Source: Geosporobacter ferrireducens (GTDB taxonomy: Bacteria; Bacillota; Clostridia; Peptostreptococcales; Thermotaleaceae). Taken from it: a stretch of DNA of 64,000 nucleotides. The stretch is from contig NZ_CP017269.1 in the NCBI RefSeq assembly GCF_001750685.1, positions 4,939,416 to 5,003,415 on the forward strand, in the 5' to 3' direction. Positions 53,898 through 61,462 of this stretch are shown here, in pieces. The translations under genes and the position numbers were made by a program. Below the pieces are notes generated by a model. That model did no database searches. It saw nothing but the letters and a program-made list of their open reading frames with translations, and was not told the origin of the DNA. Position 1 is the stretch's first letter, and each line of letters opens with the position of its first letter.

Positions 53898-54620
53898 TCA
53901 ATGCTTTTCAATTTCGCTAGGTAGAACATTATATCTATAATAATTCCAATGAGATATAGATGGATGACCTTGTTTAAACTTCTTTACCATATCTTTAGCT
54001 TCACATACATAAATAAGCTTGTTTTCCGTATCAATCAAAGTATAGATAACATTATAGGCACCGATTTCAGCTTCAAATTCAGATCTTGGTTTCCAATCCT
54101 GTTTATGTATCCGGAAAGTATCTTTATTATTTAGCTCGTCGTCAATCTTGTGCAGAATAGGGGAACCAACCATTCTTTTAAATAATTCAGGAAAGCTAGG
54201 TTTTTGAGTGTAATAGACTGTAAAGTAGAATGTTTTATTCTCTGAGTCATATTCTATATCAAAAAACTCCCAGAAGGGGATTTCGTCTTCAATTTTCTTT
54301 GGTTTTTCATTTCTCAATCGTGCTTCTAAGTTCCTCATATAACTCATCAAATAGACATCCTTTATTCGGCCAAGAAGATCATTAGAAAACCATAGTCTAT
54401 AGGCTGGTGTGGTTCTTTTGTTTTTGGCGACGGTCACCCAGCCATCATATTCTAATTTTCCAAAAACAATTTTAACATGAGAATTAGGGTCTTTTTTAGA
54501 ATTACAATGAAAAAAGTATGATTGTATATTCCACATGTTGCATGTCCAGGTAGGAAGCGCGGTTCCTTTGTAGTTAAAAAGAGAAGAATCAACCTTTTTT
54601 TCTCCATAACGGATAATCAA
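53898..54620 (-). CDS. GIY-YIG-like domain protein
   Basis: 240 residues. The C-terminal 70 residues hold a GIY-YIG-like motif (NVIYTLIDTENKLIYVCEAKD, then VKKFKQGHP), with Cys for the usual Gly in the second element and Lys where the catalytic Arg is common, so nuclease activity is doubtful. The N-terminal 170 residues are unknown. TTG start with a weak ribosome binding site. Clustered with ASCH proteins, so a DNA- or RNA-related role is possible. Confidence 0.55.
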   Translation of the reverse strand: MIIRYGEKKVDSSLFNYKGTALPTWTCNMWNIQSYFFHCNSKKDPNSHVKIVFGKLEYDGWVTVAKNKRTTPAYRLWFSNDLLGRIKDVYLMSYMRNLEARLRNEKPKKIEDEIPFWEFFDIEYDSENKTFYFTVYYTQKPSFPELFKRMVGSPILHKIDDELNNKDTFRIHKQDWKPRSEFEAEIGAYNVIYTLIDTENKLIYVCEAKDMVKKFKQGHPSISHWNYYRYNVLPSEIEKH

Positions 54621-54769
54621 CGTTTGATCTTTCTAGTTTCATTATTCGAATTCCTTTATTGTGTAATCCTGAATCAGGAGAATTAAAGGCCTTAAAGCGA
54701 CTTTGATTTTGGGAACCAGAATCCAAATCACTTTAAAGCCCATAATAAACTAAAACTGTTGCTGTTTGC

Positions 54770-55150
54770 CTAAAGGACTCTATCAATGTAGCAAAATGAT
54801 TGAGGTATTCGAAATACATTACTGAAATCTTTGGGATCAAGTGGGGTATCATATAATTTTATTTTGCCGATTTTTATTGCATATGCATTGTCTCTATTTT
54901 TAAAATAGTCCTTAAAGAAAGTATAATTAATACCAGAGTACTCATTGGTTTTATCCCATATGGCATCAACATTATCATGTAATACATCTTCGATCTTAAA
55001 CTCCCCTACAATTTTCCCCTCTGGTTTAGTGGAATAGATTACGATAGTATCAATGTTTTTCTTAAAGATGGATTTTCTATATTCGTATCTCTTCTCGCCG
55101 TTAAAAATCTTTTCAACATATTCTGGTTTAATCGATAATAAGACTTTCAT
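54770..55150 (-). CDS. ASCH-domain protein
   Basis: 126 residues, one ASCH (PUA-like) domain: MKVLLSIKPEYVEKIFNGEKRYEYRK, TIVIYSTKPEGKIVGEFKIEDVLHD and an aromatic C-terminal half. The fold binds nucleic acid and is used in RNA- or modified-base-linked proteins. AAAGGTGG precedes the ATG. The upstream gene on the same strand overlaps by 23 nt, so both are probably cotranslated. Confidence 0.75.
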   Translation of the reverse strand: MKVLLSIKPEYVEKIFNGEKRYEYRKSIFKKNIDTIVIYSTKPEGKIVGEFKIEDVLHDNVDAIWDKTNEYSGINYTFFKDYFKNRDNAYAIKIGKIKLYDTPLDPKDFSNVFRIPQSFCYIDRVL

Positions 55151-55535
55151 TTATACCACCTTTCCTACAAATTTGCCTAAACTGATCATCTGTAAGCTTC
55201 ATAAAACCGGCATACGCGTTCCTCTCTATACCTATTTCTTCAATAAGCTTGCCCCTAGTCAGCCTTTTATTTAGTGCAGCATTGTATGTCATTTTTATAG
55301 TATATATGTTCTCACTATGATTATACCACTGACTGAGCTCGGCTTGTGAGAAAATACTATAATTTCTACAATAATCATAAAAGTGCTTGAAGTTGTTGAA
55401 ATGGTTTTTAGGTTTCATCTCTTCAACGACGCACACAGATGTAACTACTGAACGATACTCAGCAGGACCTTTATTATCTTTTGTTCTATAGATAACCAAG
55501 ATATCTCCAGGTCGCAAACTAGATACCTGCTTCAT
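55128..55535 (-). CDS. PUA/EVE-like domain protein, N-terminally truncated
   Basis: 135 residues from the first ATG: QVSSLRPGDILVIYRTKDNKG, VTSVCVVEEM and a C-terminal helix. Such sequences normally follow a GNAT acetyltransferase domain in one chain; here that domain is absent. The frame stays open for about 15 codons upstream of the ATG with plausible coding (NSIHKIYICKMKQ) and then hits a stop, and no ribosome binding site is seen. Probably a shortened gene. Confidence 0.5.
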   Translation of the reverse strand: MKQVSSLRPGDILVIYRTKDNKGPAEYRSVVTSVCVVEEMKPKNHFNNFKHFYDYCRNYSIFSQAELSQWYNHSENIYTIKMTYNAALNKRLTRGKLIEEIGIERNAYAGFMKLTDDQFRQICRKGGINESLIID

Positions 55536-55714
55536 TTTACATATGTAAATTTTATGAATGCTATTAGTATGTGATACATCCTAGCTACAATTTCATCAAG
55601 AGATTGAAAAATGAATTTCCACATATAAATATCGATGCTCTTTTTTTAGAAAAGACTACACGAAGAGTGTTGTGAATTATCAGCCTGAATTACTATCGAT
55701 AGGAGCTGATTCCA

Positions 55715-55909
55715 ATGGCAAAGCAAGCAACCATTCAAAACAACATCCAAAAGTATCGAGAGTACCACGACTTGAACCAGGAGGAGCTGGCGGAGCAACT
55801 GGGAATCACCCGGGAGTATCTGTCCAAGCTGGAGAATCAGAAGTTCTCTCCCGGGCCCGATTTGATGGCACGCATTTGCAGACGGTTTGAGGTGGAGCTG
55901 GGAGAATAA
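55715..55909 (+). CDS. Xre-family HTH regulator (Cro/CI type)
   Basis: 64 residues, a single helix-turn-helix of the HTH_3 type: YREYHDLNQEELAEQLGITREYLSKLENQKFSPGPDLMARICRRF. It has no second domain, so it is a small repressor like those in phages and ICEs. AGGAGCTGATTCCA precedes the ATG. It reads toward the right, opposite to the ASCH genes, and its stop overlaps the next frame (TAATG). Confidence 0.88.
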   Translation: MAKQATIQNNIQKYREYHDLNQEELAEQLGITREYLSKLENQKFSPGPDLMARICRRFEVELGE

Positions 55910-56100
55910 TGGATAAAACTATGGAGCAGCGTGTGGAGGGGCTAGAAAGAAAGGTAGCTTAGTTGGAGGCTCATGCTCCAGCCCAGGGGCAGAAAAATAT
56001 AAGCATTTTTGAAAAAACTGAAAATGAAAATTTAAATTTGCTGCAAAAAAATAGAATCACATGCTCTGAGTTTCAATCTATAGAGCGTAATATAAGATGA
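55909..56100 (+). pseudogene. Small coiled-coil protein gene with an in-frame stop
   Basis: Starts with an ATG that overlaps the stop of the Xre gene (TAATG). MDKTMEQRVEGLERKVA, then TAG at 55960-55962, then LEAHAPAQGQKNISIF in the same frame. Without the stop it would be a normal companion gene. The remaining bases to 56333 hold no gene. Confidence 0.5.
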
Positions 56101-56333
56101 AAATTTGAAAGGTCGACTATGCTCTAAGGGTTAAGATTTAAAACTACATCATTCTAGATTTTGCATTCTAAAGAGATTGCAATTATCGATACAGGGGAGC
56201 AGAGTAGGTAAAGGCTACATGTCGCATTTTACATCAATGGATAGGGAGAAGAGAATAGATGAATTTCTAAAAAAGCTATTAAAATGAGAACTATTCTATT
56301 TCATGGAAAATAGAATATATTGAGGTGATGATT

Positions 56334-56537
56334 ATGGCACGCAAGGAACTAATTGTAAAATCCTATATTGTAAGAGATGGGGAAAGAACATTGATCAGCA
56401 GCTTGCCTGAAGAAGAACAGAAGAAGATTGCCTCTGCATTGAAAGACAAGTTTATGCTTTCACTGGGATACGTGCCGGAAGACACAGAGAAAGAACAGGA
56501 AAAACCCGAAATGCTAAAGACTAGTACTACATACTAG
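56334..56537 (+). CDS. Small phage-type protein, candidate recombination directionality factor
   Basis: 67 residues: MARKELIVKSYIVRDGERTLISSLPEEEQKKIASALKD..., acidic C-terminus. Small proteins with this layout occur in clostridial phages and integrated elements. GAGGTGATG is before the ATG at 56334. Its size and its place in an element with one serine recombinase make it a candidate for the excision factor, but this is inference only. Confidence 0.5.
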   Translation: MARKELIVKSYIVRDGERTLISSLPEEEQKKIASALKDKFMLSLGYVPEDTEKEQEKPEMLKTSTTY

Positions 56538-56662
56538 AAGAAATTATCATGCAGCATAGAAAGCTCATCGCAGAATGGGCAAATGGTTTTATATATCATC
56601 CCGTATTTGGGATATGTTTTTTAGATATATGCCTGACAAGCTCAGAAGGAGGTGAACTGGAA

Positions 56663-57028
56663 ATGAACGACCGGATTTCACTAAATGATTTTGCTGAGGC
56701 CTGTGGAAGAAGAAGCTATGTGTCGACCCAACTAAAGCTGTTGATTGAGAAAAACATCATACTGTAGAAAAACTACCAGCCGGGGAAGACACCACTGTAT
56801 GGTATGAACATAAGGGTTTCGTAGATACGAAACAGTTACACAAATACATAACGAAAGGGTTATACAAATGCGAAACACTACTCTCGTGGTAGAACGGATG
56901 CATACGGCGGACCCTATGTAGGAAAGAAAAATTTATCCATGAAGTGCCTCATTCGTACATCGGTTAAATCACCGGAAGATAGAGTGAGAGCGGCGAAGGA
57001 AGAGATCAGGAGACTGCTGACGGAGTAG
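56663..57028 (+). pseudogene. Decayed phage-like gene block
   Basis: A frame from 56663 (GGAGGTG before ATG; MNDRISLNDFAEACGRRSYV) stops after 34 codons. Further parts appear in other frames: VEKLPAGEDTTVWYEHKGFV (about 56763-56822) and IRTSVKSPEDRVRAAKEEIR (about 56954-57013). At least two frameshifts or stops break it. The original function is unknown. Confidence 0.5.
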
Positions 57029-57072
57029 AGTATTTTGGTGATTATGTGACATGATCAAGATAAAAGCTTTAT

Positions 57073-57333
57073 TTAGCGAAGTTTACTAGGGACACTAACT
57101 AAATAAAGGTAGGACCAAAATATTGATATACCAAGAGGGTTCCTAAAAGGATTGATATCATATTTGATTATCAAAGTGTAGCTTGTAAGCAGCATCATGG
57201 TTATGAGCATTCCCTGATACTTAACACGGCCAAAGAGATTAATTAATTTAGCTTTATAATTAAATGCTATGTTTAATAGATAAAGCACGAAAACCAAGAT
57301 AGATGCAGGTAAAAATAAAAATGCTAAATTCAT
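57073..57333 (-). CDS. Small membrane protein
   Basis: About 86 residues, three hydrophobic segments (LAFLFLPASILVFVLYLLNIAF, YQGMLITMMLLTSYTLII, FWSYLYLVSV). The end VPSKLR and its DNA (ATTTAGCGAAGTTTA on the plus strand) match the end of the next gene at 57423. AAAGGACTG is a poor ribosome binding site. Unknown function. Confidence 0.45.
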   Translation of the reverse strand: MNLAFLFLPASILVFVLYLLNIAFNYKAKLINLFGRVKYQGMLITMMLLTSYTLIIKYDINPFRNPLGISIFWSYLYLVSVPSKLR

Positions 57334-57422
57334 GTAAACACAGTCCTTTTCGAAATGATTATAGGACAATTATAACAGAACAACATAAGCATTGCCATAA
57401 ATATATAGCGTGAAAGTTGTAT

Positions 57423-57671
57423 TTAGCGAAGTTTATTAGAAAATAAATAACTAAAAAAACCTATCAGAAAACCTAATTTTAAATATCTATCAATAACCAT
57501 TCCGGGATTATGATAAAGAATAAAAGGTATTCCAAGTGTAAGAAATATGAAAAAAAGTAATAAAAACTCTATTTTTTCTAATAATTTAGTTTTCTTATCA
57601 ATGAGATATAGGGTTATGACGGATAAGCTACTACCCAAGAGGGTTTTTAATATATCAGGTACATGACTCAA
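57423..57671 (-). CDS. Small membrane protein
   Basis: 82 residues, two to three hydrophobic segments (SLSVITLYLIDKK, FLLLFFIFLTLGIPFILYH, LGFLIGFFSYLF), ending SNKLR. TTG start after GAGAGGAG. Shares its 3' end sequence with the gene at 57073. Function unknown. Confidence 0.5.
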   Translation of the reverse strand: MSHVPDILKTLLGSSLSVITLYLIDKKTKLLEKIEFLLLFFIFLTLGIPFILYHNPGMVIDRYLKLGFLIGFFSYLFSNKLR

Positions 57672-57754
57672 AGTAGTCGGCTCCTCTCGAATACTGTATC
57701 TCTATTTATACACGATATTGGAAAAGATGGAATGAAACTGAATTAAATAAATAT

Positions 57755-58003
57755 TTAACGCGGATGATGCTGTCTTTCTGCCGCTAAAAAGCAACAGAGT
57801 CCTAAAATTGGGCCCATGGATATATTCAGACCTACATTAAGGAAATCAAATATCATTGCAGATAGAGCTCCTAATAGTGCGCCATGAAAAAAATTGAACT
57901 TAACTTTTTTAAGAAGAACACTTCTAAAATTAAACTGTTTATTTAGTAAAGAAAGCAGTAAGAAAGATAATGCGCCAATAAGTCCTGAATATAGAACAGA
58001 CAA
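57755..58003 (-). CDS. Small membrane protein
   Basis: About 82 residues with three hydrophobic segments (SGLIGALSFLLLSLL, FFHGALLGALSAMIFDFL, MGPILGLCCFLAAE). TTG start at 58003, about 9 nt after AGGAG; TTG at 58012 overlaps the site. Third of a row of small membrane protein genes on this strand. Confidence 0.5.
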   Translation of the reverse strand: MSVLYSGLIGALSFLLLSLLNKQFNFRSVLLKKVKFNFFHGALLGALSAMIFDFLNVGLNISMGPILGLCCFLAAERQHHPR

Positions 58004-58060
58004 AATTATCAACTCCTAATTGTAATGTATTTCCATTATAACATAGAAGAGTATAAACGA

Positions 58061-58185
58061 AATATAATCTTGCGCACAGGAGAAAGAAATAGGGTATAAA
58101 CAAAATATCAAATGTCTGATCCAATAAACGCGGGCTGAACTATGGGGGAGAAACTGCGGGTAATAGTTGAAGATCTTGTGGAAGA
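58061..58185. repeat. Dispersed repeat A, copy 1 (inside the element)
   Basis: About 125 bp, matched at 61463-61587 outside the element, roughly four in five bases identical. It includes CACAGGAGAAAGAAATAGGG and TATCAAATGTCTGATCCAAT. It is the 5' part of the decayed gene listed next. Confidence 0.8.
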
Positions 58186-58511
58186 TGGACATACTGAGTT
58201 TGAGGCCATAGCAGCAGTACGAAGTTCTGTGGCATTATAAGAATTTGAAGTACAGTTTAGAGCAGATTGACAGAGAGATCGTGCGTTTGAAGTGGGAGGG
58301 TGCCCCTTCACTGCCCGGCGCGATCAATTATACCGGTATGCCTAGCGGCAGCAGGGTGCAGGATGAGATGATAAACATTGTCTTTCAGATTAAAAAATTC
58401 ATGGATTTAAAGGAACATACAAAAGTACAGATGGAGGAGATTGATCTGATCCTGGAGGAGCTGAAACAGGAACCGGGATGTGAAAATTACGGAAAGGTAT
58501 TAAAACTATAG
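58112..58511 (+). pseudogene. Phage DUF1492/ArpU-like gene, decayed
   Basis: Fragments: MSDPINAG then a stop, MGEKLRVIVEDLVEDGHTEF in the same frame, then a frame change to YSLEQIDREIVRLKWEGAPS LPGAINYTGMPSGSRVQDEM and a C-terminal helix. The latter part resembles small phage regulators of the DUF1492 type. At least two stops and one frameshift. An 89-codon piece (58245-58511) is still open. Confidence 0.5.
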
Positions 58512-58661
58512 TAAGGATGGTAAAGCAGGAAATTCATAAGTCGTAAATTTCTAATACAGACAGCCTAAACGATATGGGAAGACTCAATAAAATACTGCAT
58601 TGTACCTAACTAGAAAAAAATGGTATTATTATTACATACAGAAAGAATGGAGGGAATAAGG

Positions 58662-59324
58662 GTGTTCAAAAGATTATTTATTTTGCTGCTTTCGCTCACA
58701 AGTGCTCTCTTACTCCTAGGTGGCTGTATTCTAAAACCAGAATATGGGGAAATTGTTTATGCAGTAAAGTCGGAAGAATTTACAGACACCACCTTAAAAG
58801 ATGCAGCTGAAGACTTGGTTAAAAGGGCAGAAATAGCTGGCTATAGTGAAACAAAAGTGAGTTTCAGTGAAAATCATATTAAGTTAAAGATCTATGATAT
58901 TGAGTATGAGGAGTTAGAATCTCTGGCCCAATTAATTGCAAAACCGGGGAAATTAAATTTTGTTGAATTTCAAGGAGATGTAATTTTAACAGGTAAAAAT
59001 ATAAAAGAAGCTCAAGTTGTTTTTGAGAACAATGCTAATCAAAAACCTGCTATAGCTATAGAATTTGATGAAGAAGGGAAAAATGTTTTTTCAGAGGCTA
59101 CAAATAGACTGTCAAAAGAAAAAGAAGTGGAGAACAGGACCCTCTTTATATTTATTGATGAAGAGATAATATCTGCACCTGTTATCAGCGAGCCAATCGA
59201 AGGTGGAAAAGCCGTGATAACTGGAGATTTTACGATTAAAGAAGCCAGTGAAATTGTTGCACTTTTGCAAGGTGGAGCTTTAGACATTGAGTTAGATGTT
59301 GTTGAGATAAATATGGTTAAGTAA
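58662..59324 (+). CDS. Lipoprotein with a SecD periplasmic domain
   Basis: About 220 residues. Signal peptide ending in LLGGC (Cys at about residue 20). The mature part has the SecD P1 pattern: AEDLVKRAEIAGYSETKVSF, GDVILTGKNIKEAQVVFENN, RTLFIFIDEEIISAPVISEP and GDFTIKEASEIVALLQGGAL. None of the SecD membrane helices is present. A stand-alone SecD-type domain on a lipid anchor is unusual; role unknown. GTG at 58662 follows GGAGGG. It is the last gene before attR. Confidence 0.82.
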   Translation: MFKRLFILLLSLTSALLLLGGCILKPEYGEIVYAVKSEEFTDTTLKDAAEDLVKRAEIAGYSETKVSFSENHIKLKIYDIEYEELESLAQLIAKPGKLNFVEFQGDVILTGKNIKEAQVVFENNANQKPAIAIEFDEEGKNVFSEATNRLSKEKEVENRTLFIFIDEEIISAPVISEPIEGGKAVITGDFTIKEASEIVALLQGGALDIELDVVEINMVK

Positions 59325-59355
59325 AAGTGATATAACATCAAAGTCCATAAATGAT

Positions 59356-59381
59356 GGCTGGGTTAATTTCCAGCCTTTATG
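59356..59381 (+). terminator. Terminator after the SecD-domain lipoprotein
   Basis: GGCTGG/CCAGCC stem (59356-59361, 59370-59375) followed by TTTAT. It shields the element's right end from read-through. Confidence 0.6.
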
Positions 59382-59512
59382 TTGACGTTGCCTAAATTTG
59401 CTATTATAAGGAAACATTACATTTTTTAATACAAGGAATGACCGAAGCAGAAAAGTGGATATTTTGTATATATGAAGCTTAATAAAAAACCATTTATTCG
59501 TCCAAGTCCCAA

Positions 59513-59560
59513 TATCATACCCTATTGCAGCCCGGAGGTCCGGATGGAGAATTATCTGCA
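59513..59560. other. attR of the cotJC element
   Basis: Right junction. Bases 59513-59536 (TATCATACCCTATTGCAG...) form the left arm of the element's own dyad; the core GGTCCGGAT is 59537-59545; cotJC sequence follows in frame (GAGAATTATCTGCAGC). Confidence 0.88.
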
Positions 59561-60019
59561 GCAATTCGATATCTAAATCAGAGATTTACAATGCCAACAA
59601 AAATGGCAAAAGCACTGTTAACTGACATTGGTACAGAAGAGATGGCTCACGTGGAAATGATTCAAACTATGATTTTAATGTTGACAAAAAAGGCAACGAT
59701 AGAGGAAATCAAAGAAGCTGATATGGGTGGATACTATGCCATTCGAGATAAGGCAATCTATCCCGCTGATTCTGTAGGCAATCCATGGACTGCTGCATAT
59801 ATCCAATCTATAGGAGATGTAGTCGCAGATCTCCATGAGGATTTGGCAGCAGAACAAAAAGCAAGAGCTGTATATGAGCATTTATTAACTTTGACGGACG
59901 ATCCATTGCTTAAAGATGGCCTTCGTTTCTTAAGAGAACGTGAAGTTGTTCATTTCCAAAGATTTGGAGAAGCGTTACGTAATGTAGAAGAGTATGATAT
60001 AAGGAAAAAGCAATTCTAA
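59537..60019 (+). pseudogene. cotJC: cotJC 3' segment, interrupted
   Basis: From the core (GGT-CCG-GAT) the frame runs 157 more residues to the end: GELSAAIRYLNQRFTMP, GTEEMAHVEM (metal ExxH), DLHEDLAAEQKARAVYEHLL, and REREVVHFQRFGEALR (second ExxH). It is collinear with CotJC and the sequence is intact with no stop or shift, which argues for selection. It has no start codon or ribosome binding site of its own. A terminator follows at once. Confidence 0.96.
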
Positions 60020-60090
60020 AAGCCGGGAAAACCCGGCTCTTTATTTATGATTTGTTTTATAGATGTGTGGCTGAAAAATCTTATTTTATT
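60020..60090 (+). repeat. Repeat B, copy 1, containing the cotJ operon terminator
   Basis: Terminator AGCCGGG/CCCGGCT (60021-60027, 60032-60038) then CTTTATTT. The sequence from here to about 60090 (…ATAGATGTGTGGCTGA…) recurs at 62873-62945. Confidence 0.8.
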
Positions 60091-60322
60091 CGGAGCGGCA
60101 CGAGGCGTCCCAGGCAAACTGTATTATAGAACTCAAAATTAGAAATACTTTTGATAACTTTCTTAAAAAAATTTATTTTTTCATTTTCCACAATACATTT
60201 CCTCCAGATTATATTTAAGCTGGCTTGCTTAACCTCTGCATCGATGCATTCATTTTCATTAAGGAAAAGAGTGAACTAAATTATGTTTTAGTTCTTGATT
60301 AAGTAGTATTGAACCGTGCAAA

Positions 60323-60340
60323 CTGAATAATACGGTATTT
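60323..60340 (+). repeat. 18-bp inverted repeat, left copy
   Basis: CTGAATAATACGGTATTT, perfect reverse complement of 60991-61008. The two copies bracket the DUF3795 gene. The rest of 60091-60473 is A/T-rich without a gene. Confidence 0.8.
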
Positions 60341-60341
60341 G

Positions 60342-60388
60342 ATAGTAAAATATTTACTATATTATGTAAAATAAATGATAGTAAATAT
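60342..60388 (+). promoter_or_regulatory. Operator-like palindrome upstream of the DUF3795 gene
   Basis: ATAGTAAA-ATA-TTTACTAT (60342-60360) is a perfect 8+8 palindrome; half of it (GATAGTAAATAT) repeats at 60377-60388. A TATAAT-type box follows at about 60400-60405. Likely promoter-operator region. Confidence 0.45.
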
Positions 60389-60473
60389 AAAGAATATGCT
60401 ATAATTTCCTTAAAAGTGAGGCTAAATTATAAGCGGTTATGTAGTAAATTAAAAATTGAGGGGGATTGGGTTT

Positions 60474-60899
60474 ATGCCGAATGAACTTATAGCGTATTGT
60501 GGTCTTTATTGTGGCGCATGTAGCTTTAAAGTCGCTTTTGAGGAGAATAATCGAGAACATATAATACGTATGCCAGCGTATTATGACCGTTTAAAGAATG
60601 AACCACTTGAGTTTTGTCACGGATGCCGATTAGAAAATCAATGTGGAGATTGTAGCATAAGAGATTGTGCCAGAGATAGAGAGATAGAATATTGTAGCTT
60701 GTGTGATGATTTCCCATGCAAGATATTAAAAGAATTTAATAACGACGGAAAACCACATCATGCCGAATCAATAAGCAATCTTAATTTGTTAAAAGACATT
60801 GGCAAGGAAAAATGGCTTGAGTTGCAAAAAGAGAAATGGACATGTACAAAATGTAATTCAAGATATTCTTGGTATTTAAAACAATGTCAGAAATGTTGA
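60474..60899 (+). CDS. DUF3795 cysteine-rich protein
   Basis: 141 residues. ELIAYCGLYCGACSF, FCHGCRLENQCGDCSIRDCARD, YCSLCDDFPC, and a C-terminal CTKCNSRYSWYLKQCQKC give the Cys-rich pattern of DUF3795, a probable metal-binding family of unknown role. GAGGGGGA selects the ATG at 60474. Bracketed by an 18-bp inverted repeat, so it may have moved as a unit. Confidence 0.85.
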   Translation: MPNELIAYCGLYCGACSFKVAFEENNREHIIRMPAYYDRLKNEPLEFCHGCRLENQCGDCSIRDCARDREIEYCSLCDDFPCKILKEFNNDGKPHHAESISNLNLLKDIGKEKWLELQKEKWTCTKCNSRYSWYLKQCQKC

Positions 60900-60988
60900 A
60901 CTTGTAAGAGAAAGAATAGGAAATTAGCAACAAAAATAAAATAATATCCATACTTTATCGTAGGGGATATAGGAACTGAAGAATTAGT

Positions 60989-61030
60989 AAAAATACCGTA
61001 TTATTCAGAAATGAGTTATACGGTATTTTT
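60989..61030. terminator. Bidirectional terminator, includes right copy of the 18-bp repeat
   Basis: AAAAATACCGTAT/ATACGGTATTTTT, 13-bp perfect stem (60989-61001, 61018-61030). Bases 60991-61008 are the right copy of the 18-bp inverted repeat. Confidence 0.9.
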
Positions 61031-61070
61031 ATGTTGCATTTTAAGAATATTGCGTTAAATTTACAGTTTG

Positions 61071-61382
61071 CTAAGGAATAATGCTAAAGCCTACAATAAC
61101 TATTATACATAATCCAATAAAAACGAAATTTATATAAAATCCTATTAAGGGAAGAAATCTATATATTTTATTTTCGGAGATTCTTACTGTTGTTAAAGAA
61201 TTCAATGGTAACATCTTATAAATAATAAAGCAGAGTAAATTAAGAACTGTTGACATTAGTATAGGTAAAAGTTCAGAGCCCTTGAATCGTAAGCCTGATG
61301 CCCAGGAATATGCACTGAAGCCGCTGAGAAAATATGATAATGCTACTAAAAGGGCGCGTACGGTCTTTAACAATTCATTCAT
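61071..61382 (-). CDS. Membrane protein of unknown function
   Basis: 103 residues, three hydrophobic segments (LLVALSYFLSGFSAYSWASG, ILMSTVLNLLCFIIYKML, IGFYINFVFIGLCIIVIVGF). AGGGAGGA lies 6 nt before the ATG. Convergent with the DUF3795 gene across a terminator. No family recognised. Confidence 0.6.
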   Translation of the reverse strand: MNELLKTVRALLVALSYFLSGFSAYSWASGLRFKGSELLPILMSTVLNLLCFIIYKMLPLNSLTTVRISENKIYRFLPLIGFYINFVFIGLCIIVIVGFSIIP

Positions 61383-61462
61383 ATAGATCCTCCCTTATAT
61401 AAATTACTAAGATAATCATACTATGGAATCATATGGAAAACAATGAAAAGTAATATACACTA

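Larger units (their letters stand above)
47778..59536. mobile_element. skin-like intervening element in cotJC, 11,759 bp
   Basis: Bounded by direct repeats of GGTCCGGAT (47778-47786 and 59537-59545). It carries one full-length large serine recombinase (51518-52963, minus strand) and no other integrase. Removing one repeat unit restores a continuous cotJC of 190 codons. Ends joined in silico give a 50-bp near-palindrome centred on GG. Contents: a FosX-like gene, lipoproteins, small membrane proteins, an ImmA/IrrE fossil, GIY-YIG and ASCH proteins, an Xre regulator and phage fragments. No phage structural genes are present, so it is not a functional prophage. Direct parallel: the sigK skin element. 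Confidence 0.93.

Noticed and set aside
47778-59536. Active prophage in cotJC
   Set aside because: No capsid, tail, terminase or lysis genes; phage-like pieces are decayed. It is an intervening element with one recombinase.
59525-60019. Independent manganese-catalase gene with a TTG start at 59525
   Set aside because: No ribosome binding site, and the first residues are element sequence; from the core on it is collinear with CotJC.
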